Assembly: GCA_045545735.1 (NCBI GenBank)
Contig: JAZQBM010000012.1
Coordinates: 186,001-250,000 of the forward strand
Length of the DNA: 64,000 bases
Direction: 5' to 3'
From: Fimenecus sp045545735
Lineage (GTDB): Bacteria > Bacillota > Clostridia > Oscillospirales > Acutalibacteraceae
Shown: positions 52,416 to 61,800 of the stretch, piece after piece
How the letters are laid out: each line of letters starts with the position of its first letter
Position numbering within the stretch: position 1 is the stretch's first letter
Notes under the pieces: generated by a model
Told to the model about the DNA's origin: nothing
The model's input: the letters and a program-made list of their open reading frames with translations, nothing else
Databases searched by the model: none
Program-made: the position numbers and the translations under genes

Positions 52416-52697
52416 ATGCCAAAAGAAAAGCAAAATATCATATATAAGAAAATGGGAAGTGCCAAACGCCGTCGTGATGGATTGCTTGATGTAGAACATA
52501 ATATTAATAAGTTTTTGTTGAAACATCCTGAATTGAAAAAATATGAAGGTGACTTGCGAAGAGAAGACCAACATTTCCAAAAGGTATATAAGTTTCAATA
52601 TTTGCCTCATTACTATTTTTACGATATGAAAACTGACAGACCGAAAAGAACAACATCACAATATTGGCAAGTTTTCGCTACATATGTTGAAGAATAA
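52416..52697 (+). CDS. Small basic protein of unknown function
   Basis: 93 residues, not recognised. Rich in Lys, Arg and Tyr (KRRRDG; KVYKFQYLPHYYFYDM), no membrane segment or signal. AAAGGA stands 11-16 bases before the ATG and a strong terminator follows directly, which supports it as a real gene. It lies at the left edge of the mobile-element-like region, upstream of the MobV relaxase. Confidence 0.6.
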   Translation: MPKEKQNIIYKKMGSAKRRRDGLLDVEHNINKFLLKHPELKKYEGDLRREDQHFQKVYKFQYLPHYYFYDMKTDRPKRTTSQYWQVFATYVEE

Positions 52698-52701
52698 CAG
52701 G

Positions 52702-52737
52702 GGGTGGTTAATATTAACCACCCTCGTTTTTTTATAT
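52702..52737 (+). terminator. Palindromic terminator (GGGTGGTTAAT type)
   Basis: A perfect 22-base palindrome, GGGTGGTTAAT/ATTAACCACCC, then seven T. Its core GGTGGTTAATATTAACCACC returns at 53302. Confidence 0.9.
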
Positions 52738-52749
52738 ATTCGTGCGTTT

Positions 52750-53299
52750 TCGATTTAAATCTTTCATACTATTTTTACGCCAGTTAACAGGCAGTTAATG
52801 TTAACAGTAGGTTTATGGACTAACAACATAAACACTCGCTCAAGTAGTTAAATTGAGAGGGCATAATGGGGTGTACTCCAATATAACATTTCATTATGTA
52901 CACACAGGAACAGGTGTATAAACTGTGGGTCTTATCCCGCCAATTCAGAAAAGGGATACGGTGTATGTTTTAGGGTGCGAAGACATGTTCCGTAAGACGT
53001 TAAGAGGCTTTGATGACGTTTGTCCTAACTGATTTATCAGAAGGATTAAGAATAATAGCCGGGGGTTAGAACTTGCCTGAGATACTGATTTGGATTAGGT
53101 ATCAGGACTACGTAAATACAAGAAATTGTGTGCCATCGAGGGGCAAGGATGATGGTAAAATACATAACATTAAATGTGAGTCCGCACCACTTCGATAGGA
53201 TACAATTCTGTGACGGAAGATGACTTGTCCCTATTTCATATATAGGGACAAGTCTGCCCATCTCTACTCGTGTCCACTGTTCTGGAACATCAGTTTTTT
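52750..53299 (+). other. Non-coding, hairpin-rich block, candidate large structured RNA
   Basis: About 550 bases without a supported ORF and visibly richer in G+C than the spacers around it. Local hairpins: CTCAA/TTGAG (52849-52857 region), GTGTAC/GTACAC, ATCCC/GGGAT, TCCT-CTGA/TCAG-AGGA (53023-53045), CCTG-ATAC/GTAT-CAGG (53077-53106), CCATC/GATGG (53133-53155) and a 13-bp GACTTGTCCCTAT/ATAGGGACAAGTC (53222-53254). It closes with ACTG..CAGT and six T. Could be a large ornate ncRNA or part of a replication/transfer region. Class not identified. Confidence 0.5.
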
Positions 53300-53301
53300 A
53301 T

Positions 53302-53331
53302 GGTGGTTAATATTAACCACCTTGTTTTTTT
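53302..53331 (+). terminator. Second copy of the palindromic terminator
   Basis: A 20-base perfect palindrome, GGTGGTTAAT/ATTAACCACC, then TTG and seven T. Same core as at 52702; a diverged version without T tract is at 53439-53454. Confidence 0.88.
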
Positions 53332-53418
53332 GAACGCTTAAGGCGTTCAGTTAACTTAATAACTGTTTGCACACTTTCGCGTGCAAGCCAGTGTTATCTA
53401 TCATAATAATAGTGTGCT
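53332..53418 (+). other. Candidate oriT of the MobV element
   Basis: Three small inverted repeats in a row, GAACGC/GCGTTC (53332-53348), CAGTTA/TAACTG (53348-53365) and TTGCAC/GTGCAA (53367-53386), then TAGTGTGCT at 53410-53418, similar to the TAGTGTG core cut by MobV relaxases of the pMV158 family. About 190 bases upstream of the relaxase gene. The stretch 53455-53600 is almost pure A/T and holds no gene. Confidence 0.5.
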
Positions 53419-53610
53419 CCGCAGGGTGTATGTTTTTATGGTTAATGTTAACCACTTTATATTTTTTATATTAATGTTTTAATTTTTTTTATTTTTTGTT
53501 TTTTTGTTTTTATTTTTCAACTGCATGGTTGTTAACTTATTTTTTTATTTTGTATTGCTTAATGTTTAACTTATTTATTTTTATTTTTTTATGAAAGGAC
53601 GTTGATTCGT

Positions 53611-55110
53611 ATGAATGTTAAATCTATAAGTGGTCACTTCTCACATAAGTATTATATTAATCATAATAATCGAACTGGTAAAAACTTATCATCAAACATA
53701 GATACCAGCCGAACAAAAAATAACTATAACAAAGTAACGGCTGGTTCGAAAAACCACGAAGGCGTTTATTGTGCTTCTCTTTCAGAGATATACAACAAAG
53801 TCTTTGAACCTTCATGGCAAGAGTATCAACAAAAACAAAGACCGGCAAGACGTTTTAATGGCACTTACTTAGATTACATAAGACAAAAACAATTAGAAGA
53901 ATCTAAAAATAAGAATTCTAATTCAAAATCGAAATTACCATATGAAGCATATGAAATTATATTCCAAGTTGGCAACAGTGATGATACTGGCCACAACTCT
54001 AATCCAGATGATTATGCTAAGGGTTGTGTTTTAATGCGTAAGACTATTGATTATATTTGTAATTTGCCTAATACTGCAGTTATTACTGAAAAAGAATTAA
54101 ATAACCCTGATTGGAAACTACCCTTTGATAATGGAATTATTATTTTAAATAATGTAACCAATGAGGACGAAAGTTCGCCGCATATACACCTGAGCATCAT
54201 TACGGTTGCATCGTCAAATAGGGGAAGTAAAGTTCAAAACTCTTTAAGCAAGTGCTTTGAGAATCTGGGCTATCCAACAACATATACCTATGCTTTGGAC
54301 GATAATGGAAATCGTATTCCAAAACGAGACAAGGAAGGTAATATTGTTACAAATGCTCAAGGTGATGTTGTATATAAAAAGGAAGTTGATAAAAAAGGTG
54401 TCATTGATTGGATAAGTGATATACAGGAGTATATTGAGTATGAGATGGATGTTTCTTATGGTTGGAAAAGAGCCGAACCTACTGGAAGCAAGCGTAAGCA
54501 TATGAGTGTTCAGGAGTATAAGGATTATGCGAACTCACTATCAAAAATAAAAAAAGAAATCAATAATTCTTATGATGATTATCAAACATTTAATAATAAA
54601 TTCTATGAATCAATATCTGATAACAACTATAAATTAGATTACTTCAAAAATAAAGAAATGGCGGATTTGTGGAATCAATATAAAAACACAAGCACTCAAT
54701 TCTGGGACTGGTACAAACATGAAAAAATGCTTATGAATGTTATGCGTGCAAGTCTAAAATCTCCTGAGGAACAACGAAGATTAGAATTGAATTATATTAA
54801 TCAGTTATTGTTTAGAAGTAATAGTTTATTGGAAATAATAATCCTTTTAATTGCAAAGTTAATTATTTCATTAAAAGAACGAGAGAACTATGACAAACAA
54901 ATCAAATTGGTAATTAAAAAGCAAAATGAACTCAAACAACTTGCTAAAGAAATGAGCACAAAAAATGCTGCAGTTCGTAAGACATTGAAAGACAATACTT
55001 GCCATGAAGAACTAATTAAAGAAATGCAAGTTCTCAAAGATAAATTAATACAAGAATATGATGATTATGAACGCAAACAATTGGATGATATTTTTCATGT
55101 GTTTGATTAA
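53611..55110 (+). CDS. MobV-family relaxase (Pre/Mob-like)
   Basis: 499 residues. The N-terminus has the MobV pattern: INHNNRTG, then NIDTSRTKNNY (motif I region), and the metal-binding motif SPHIHLS with His191 and His193. A middle domain continues to about 300; the last 200 residues are Lys/Glu-rich helices likely to form a coiled coil. The motif I N and Y residues are present, but the spacing between NIDTSRTKNNY and PHIH is longer than in plasmid Mobs. ATG 53611 is preferred to TTG 53602, which sits next to the AAAGGA site. It would nick oriT for transfer. Confidence 0.8.
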   Translation: MNVKSISGHFSHKYYINHNNRTGKNLSSNIDTSRTKNNYNKVTAGSKNHEGVYCASLSEIYNKVFEPSWQEYQQKQRPARRFNGTYLDYIRQKQLEESKNKNSNSKSKLPYEAYEIIFQVGNSDDTGHNSNPDDYAKGCVLMRKTIDYICNLPNTAVITEKELNNPDWKLPFDNGIIILNNVTNEDESSPHIHLSIITVASSNRGSKVQNSLSKCFENLGYPTTYTYALDDNGNRIPKRDKEGNIVTNAQGDVVYKKEVDKKGVIDWISDIQEYIEYEMDVSYGWKRAEPTGSKRKHMSVQEYKDYANSLSKIKKEINNSYDDYQTFNNKFYESISDNNYKLDYFKNKEMADLWNQYKNTSTQFWDWYKHEKMLMNVMRASLKSPEEQRRLELNYINQLLFRSNSLLEIIILLIAKLIISLKERENYDKQIKLVIKKQNELKQLAKEMSTKNAAVRKTLKDNTCHEELIKEMQVLKDKLIQEYDDYERKQLDDIFHVFD

Positions 55111-55114
55111 AAAT

Positions 55115-55147
55115 AACCGCCCAAGTTTCAAAAAACTTAGGCGGTTA
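55115..55147 (+). terminator. Terminator after the relaxase gene
   Basis: AACCGCC-AAGTTT pairs with AAACTT-GGCGGTT with one mismatched bulge; loop CAAA. Confidence 0.8.
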
Positions 55148-55212
55148 ATCTATTATATTCACCATTATCTGTCATACTTTTTGTAGAAACCTAAAGAAAA
55201 GAGGTGAACAAA

Positions 55213-55554
55213 ATGAATACAAAAGAATATGTTAAAATTGCTGAATTACTAAATGAATTCTGTATTCCAAAACATCTTCTTGGATATCGAATGATTCTAA
55301 ATGCAATATACATTCTATCTCAGGACCCAAACATTTCTGTATTAGAGTTGTATGAAAGAGTAGCCGAAATGAATAATTCGAATGTATCTCGCACTGAACG
55401 TGCTATCCGATATGCAATCGAAGCGGCATATGAAAATTGTAAAATGTATAACATTAATACATTCAAAAGAGTTTCTTTTGCTAATGGAAAACCATCAAAC
55501 CACGAATTCTTGAAGGCACTGTGTTTTGAATACGAGCTCTCACAAGTTTGCTAA
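55213..55554 (+). CDS. Stand-alone Spo0A C-terminal DNA-binding domain protein
   Basis: 113 residues covering only the Spo0A_C effector domain: FCIPKHLLGYRMILNAI aligns with the start of the domain, SRTERAIRYAIEAAY with the recognition helix of Spo0A (Spo0A has SRVERAIRHAIEVAW), and GKPSNHEFLKAL with its last part. No receiver domain and no phosphorylatable Asp. It should bind 0A-box-like sites without phospho-control, or interfere with Spo0A. ATG 55213 has GAGGTG upstream; the earlier GTG is part of that site. Own terminator, apart from the relaxase transcript. Confidence 0.87.
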   Translation: MNTKEYVKIAELLNEFCIPKHLLGYRMILNAIYILSQDPNISVLELYERVAEMNNSNVSRTERAIRYAIEAAYENCKMYNINTFKRVSFANGKPSNHEFLKALCFEYELSQVC

Positions 55555-55601
55555 TTTTTAACTGTTTGAATTGATATAAGCTATTAATCAAAATCAATAA
55601 G

Positions 55602-55631
55602 AAAGGACAGAGATTATTTACTCTGTCCTTT
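55602..55631 (+). terminator. Terminator after the Spo0A_C gene
   Basis: Eleven-bp stem AAAGGACAGAG/CTCTGTCCTTT with an eight-base loop. Confidence 0.9.
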
Positions 55632-55810
55632 TATTTATGAATAAACTTCTTTGCCTTTTGGAGACACACTTTAAATAAATGTTTTATTTGTTATCACAAA
55701 ACACCTGTAAAAAACGATTTAATATGTATAAAGCGGAATGAGGTGAATCCAATGGTTTAATTATTTTTTTACAATTAACCTTACCTATCTAAAAACAAGG
55801 AGGTACATTT

Positions 55811-58800
55811 ATGAAAAAAGGAATTAAACTCGCATGTAAAATTCTTTCAGTTTTTCTTTCTGTTTTGCTTATAGTGCAGATTGCACCAATGCAGATTTTT
55901 GCAGATGCATATGCTGAAGCAACAATTGATGAAAATGCTGAAAACACCTTGGGCGTTAATTTGGATGATATTGACACAACCGAGCCTGAGGCAGAAATTC
56001 TTGCAGAAGAAACTTCCAAACGAGAGCAGTATGTCAAACATTTTCGCATGAGTGACGGCTCGTATCGTGCAACTCAGTACGAAGTTCCTGCTCATTTCAT
56101 TCAGGACGGCGAATGGACGGATTACGACAACACTCTTGTTGAAGTTGATGCCGATACAGAAGATGGCGAAACTGCAAGTAATAAAGACCTTAAAAATACC
56201 TTGGCAGATTACTCAGTTCGTCTTTCAAAGAAAACAAATGGTAAAAAGTTTGTTCGCATTGAAAAAGACGGATACAAGCTGTCTTGGTATTACACAAAGG
56301 CAAACAAAGTAACCGCACAGATTACAGAAGTCACAGATGATGGCGATGAAACTACTCTTGAAAAGTTGTCCTCACAAGTGGTTTATAAAAATGTATATAA
56401 AGATACAGATTTTGAGTATATTATTGGCTCAGAAGGGCTTAAAGAAAATATCATTCTTAATAGTGATGATACTCAAACTGAGTTTGTTGCTGAGTACAAG
56501 GCAAACGGGCTTACTCCTGTTCAGGTTAATGATAAAACAATTGAGTTAAGAGCAGAAGATGGTACAGTGATTTATACAATCAATGCACCATATATGACTG
56601 ATGCCAACATGGAATATTCAGGTGGCATTACATTAACTCTGTCAAACATTAAAAACAACAAATTTACAGTTACCACAACACTTGATGAAGAATGGCTTAA
56701 TGATAACGACAGAGCATATCCTGTAATCGTTGACCCTGTTATTAAAACAGAGCAAATTGCATCCGATATGGCATCCGCATTTGTTGGTTCATTATATCCT
56801 ACTAGAAACTATTATACATATGGATTAAGTCACAATGGTGCTGACAGTGGAAGTATGTATGTAGGTAACATTTCCGGATATGGACAGACTGAAAGCTATC
56901 TTAAATTTTCAAACTTGCCAACTTTAGGAGTTGCAGATAAAGTTGTTAATGCCGTTGGCTTTGTATATATGTATAAATGTGAAAACGGAATGCAAGTTGA
57001 TATTAAAAGAATAACTTCATCGTGGACAACAGAATCAGTTACATGGAATACAAAACCAACCGTTGTCCCAACAATAACGGATTATAAATATATATCTGCT
57101 GGTGCCAATAATATGGCATTCAATTTTGAAATTACAGATTTAGTTCGTGGTTGGTATAGTGGCGAATATGCGAATTATGGTGTATCTTTTTCAACAACAA
57201 GAACATCTTCAGCAAAAGTATGGATGTTGAATAGTCTCTTTAATGAGGGTGGTAGAGAAGATGCTCGCCCTATCCTTTATGTTGATTACCGCAACATGTC
57301 CGGTTATGAAGATTACTGGTCATATACAGGCATTTCAGCAGGTAGAAACGGTGCAGTCAGTGTAAACAATTTCAATGGTAACGCTGTATTTTCACAATCA
57401 ATAACAATGGGTGATGGCGGCAACCTTATGCCTGTAGCACTTTCTCTTGTGTATAATTCAAATGGCGATTACGCACCGTATTCATTATTTGGTGCAAAAT
57501 TCCGCACAAATTTTCATCTGCATTTGAAAAAAGAAGATAATACAGATATGTACAATGACGGTTATAGATACTATTTTACTGATGCAGATGGTACAAAACA
57601 TTGGTTTTATTATGAAAAAGATAGCAATGGCAACTTCTTAAATACAGGTAAAGACGAAGATGGTCTTGGATATACTCTTGAAGTAATAACCATTGGCTCT
57701 GATGAAGTTTGTGACAAAGCACAGTTTGTGTTAACTGATAAAAACAAGACCAAAATGTATTTTAATGATGAGGCTAAGTTAGTTCAGATTACTAATTCAA
57801 ACGGAGTTTCAGCAAAAGTTACATATTCGGAGAGTCCAACTCTTATTCAAACTATTGAGGACGGTGCAGGCAGAAAATATACATTCAATTATGAAGATTC
57901 TGCAAATCCAAGATATTGCACGTCAATTACTGACCCTGCAGGTAGAAAAACTTCATTTACATACAAAAATACTTGTTTGACAGCAATCACATTCCCAGAT
58001 GGCAAACAAATAACATTCAACTATGGCAACTATCTTATTAAAAAAATTAACCATTTTGACGGCACTCGTGCACAGATTGTATATGATTCCACATCACAAA
58101 GACGCGTAACCAATGTGAATTGGGGCACAAGTGACACAAACTTGCTCGAAAGTTATTCATTCGTATATAAACAGAACGAAACTAAGATAACTGATATACA
58201 AGGTAGAGAATACACATATCAGTTCAACAACTTTGGTCAGACTACGGGTATTGTCTCAAATACAGACGGTAAAGCACAGTATTTTGATTATACCGAGCCT
58301 ACCGAAAAAGATAGCCCTAATGCAAATAAACTCATTTCTGAGTCAAAAGTAATTCATAGTGTTACAAACTATGTGGTGAATTCTGACGTTGAAGATGCTT
58401 TAAGTGGCACATATCTTACAACAAAATCTAGCACTACTGGAACAGTAACTCTCGACACAACTAAGGGTAATCTTACCAAAAATTCAATAAAAGTATATAA
58501 ATCTGATACTGATACGGGTTATATGTATGTTTATCAGAATTTTACAGACCTTCCTGCAGGCACATATACATTTTCTTGTTATGTAAACACTTTTGGTGAA
58601 ACTATGACGGGTAACGGTGCATATGTAGGTTACAGAACATTGGATGAAAACGGTAATTTCACTAAAAACGGTAGTGCAGAACCTATTATGTCAACTGATG
58701 ATTGGGAACGAGTAAGCCTTACATTTGATGTTGATGAAGGTGAAACCGTAAGATTTCTTATAGGTTTTAGCTATGGCACACTTAATGGTGCAGGAACAGC

Positions 58801-61800
58801 TTGGTTTGATGATTTTCAAATTGAAAAGAGTGCAGGACCAAGTAGTTACAATCTTCTTGATAACTCAGGCTTTACAAACGGTAAAAATGATTGGTCAAAC
58901 TCTGCAACACTTACAACAATTAGCGATTTACCTGGTTTCACAAAGGCTATTTCCAAAGTTGGCTCACCAACTGAAGAGTGGCTTGGACTTTCACAGTTCG
59001 TTTACCCAAACAATGGTAAAAAAGGCGATGTTTTCAGCATTGGCTCGTGGATTAAAGCCGACTCAGCACCAATTAACAATCTAAAAGATAACGGAGAAGG
59101 CGAAGCAGATGACGATGCATACAAACCACGCTTTGCACTTGCTTTGCATTTCTATAACAGTTCGGGTACTTGCATCGGTACCGAAGAACTCAAAGTAAAT
59201 GATGACCTTAACACATGGCAATTTGTGTCTGGTAAGGTAATTGCACCAGCAGATTACAGTAATTGTTGTTTTGAAGTAATTTATTATAGCAATATCAACA
59301 CTGTTATGATGACAGGTGGATTCTGCTATCGTGAAGAATTCGGTCAGACCTATGACTATGACGAAAACGGTAATGTCGCATCTGTTGTGGACATTTCAAA
59401 TTCAAAGTCAAGTTTCGCATTTAAGGGCGACCAGATGGCAAAAATGCTTAATCCATCAGGTAGTGAGTATTTTTACAGCTATGCATATAATGAAAGTGAT
59501 TTGGCAGAAGCCGTTTCAACTGACGGTCAGCGTTATTCCTTTACTTATGACGATAAAGGTAATGTAACCTCATCAAAAATTGAGGCTGACAAGCCTGCAT
59601 TGACTATTGAATCAGGCAAACATTATATTATTCGTAATGCTGAATCGGGTAATGTAATTGATAACGGACAAACTGTTGGTAAAGTACATAACTGGAGATA
59701 CAGAAAAGGCAATACCAATCAAATCTGGCTTGTTGAATCAGCAGGTGAAACAGGTGTTTATTACCTTAAGAGTATTCGTGAAAATGGCTTCTATATGGCT
59801 GTTGAGAATAACTCAAATACTAATAATGCAAGTGTTATAAGCACCTCTACTGCACCGTCAGGCAACGCATATAAGTTCAAAATTCAGTCAAACGGTGACG
59901 GTACATTCACTATTCTTACAAAAACAAGTAACTATACAAAGTGCGTTGACGGTCAGCCAAATGATAGCAAGGATTATAGCGACAAGGTTAAAATCTTGCA
60001 ATGCACAAAGAACACAAATGATGAAAGTCAGCGTTGGTATTTCTACCCTGATATTTCAACTGCAAGTGGTGCAACTCAGCAGGATTATATCTACACGTCT
60101 GCAACTTACACAGATGACAAAAACTTTGTCAGCACAATGACCGACCAGCGTGGCAACGTAACCACATATAATTACGACCAGAATAAAGGCACATTAACAT
60201 CAGTTACTGACGCTAAAAACAACACAACAAGCTATGTGTATAATACAAACACAAATGCGTTGCAGTCAGTAACATCAGGTGGAATGACTAATAGCTATAC
60301 TTATAATAATGACCGTTTAACTGAAATCAATGTTAATGGTGGCATTCGTTACAGATTCCTTTATGATGCTTTCGGCAGAACAACTGCTACACAAATGGGT
60401 GATGGCTCAAACTACCATAGTTTATCAACTCTTGAGTATAATGATGCTGGTTTATTGTCAAAACAGACTTATGGTAACAGCGATTTTATAGAATTTGAGT
60501 ATGATAATCTTGACAGGTTGTTAAATAAGTCATATAATGGAAGTAGCATAGATAAGGTTCAGTATTTCTATGGTGCAGATGGCAATATAGCACGCACTAT
60601 TGACTATTCAACTAATACTGATACAAAATATGTTTATGACCTTGCTGGCAGACTTGTCAGCACAAGAGATTATATAAACGGTACATCTGAACACTTAGGT
60701 CTTAAATCCTTTGTTGAGTACACTTATGCTGATAAAACTAATTACCTTACAGGCATTAAGCATTTTAACGCTTTAGGTACACAAAATATCGGCTACCGTT
60801 ACGGCAATATGTCTAACGGCGAAATGCCTGATGTAATCTATGGCGTTACTTGGAACGGCAAAAACGTTCTTAATTATGTTTATGACAGTTTAGGCAGACT
60901 TACAAGCAAATCAACACCACTTGATAGTGCGGATGCTGTTATTGATAGCATTGACACAACATACACATATTATGATGTTAATGATACCAAGACAACAACT
61001 TTGCTTAAATCAATTTCAACAGCGGGTACAACTCATACTTATGAATATGACGAGCTTGGTAATATTACAAGTATTTATGATGGCTCAAAATATAATACTT
61101 ATGAGTATGATGATTTAAATCAGCTTGTTCGTGAAAATCTTGGATATGAGAATGCAACCTACACATATGAGTATGTAAACGGAAATATCACATATAAACA
61201 TAAATATGCTTATACAACAGGAGAACTTCCAGAAACGCCATTAAGCAGTGTGCGTTATTATTATAATTTTGATATACTATATAAAATTAGTAACATTACG
61301 TACAGAACAGCTGGAAATTCAACTGCAAGTGCATATTCACTTAATGGTGTAAGCAACGAATCAACTGCATCAAACTCACTTGCAGAATCTATTTTCGGCA
61401 ACAACTACAATACAGTTGATTTAACTGCAAATTCAGTTCTGAATGTAGGGGAAGTTACCGAATCGTCTGAGCCAAACGTCTCAACATATGCTGTATCTAC
61501 GTCTTATGAAACGGCATACACATTTAGTGTTGACGGAATTGGTAATATGACAAAGATAAACAATGCTGACCTTAACTGGAACGGCAGAAGACTTGAAAGT
61601 ATAAGCCAAGACGGAACCGAGTATATTTCTTACGAATACAACATTGACGGTCAGCGAGTAAAGAAAACAGCTCCAGACCTTAAAACAGGCGAACTTGTAA
61701 CAACTGAATATTTCTATAACGGCAGTATTCTTGCAGGGCAGAAAAAGGGCGACGACGTTATCGTATTTATGTACGATAACAATGGTGATGTTTTTGGTTT

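Noticed and set aside
52111..52422. Minus-strand frame of 103 codons between the corrinoid operon and the small basic protein gene
   Set aside because: No good ribosome binding site, it runs through two terminator hairpins, and its end is made of the 52081-52128 terminator. A decayed gene fragment cannot be excluded.
52750..53299. Group I or group II intron
   Set aside because: No domain V-like hairpin with the AGC/GAAA pattern, no typical 5' GTGYG start, and no intron-encoded protein, so another kind of structured RNA or transfer region is more likely.
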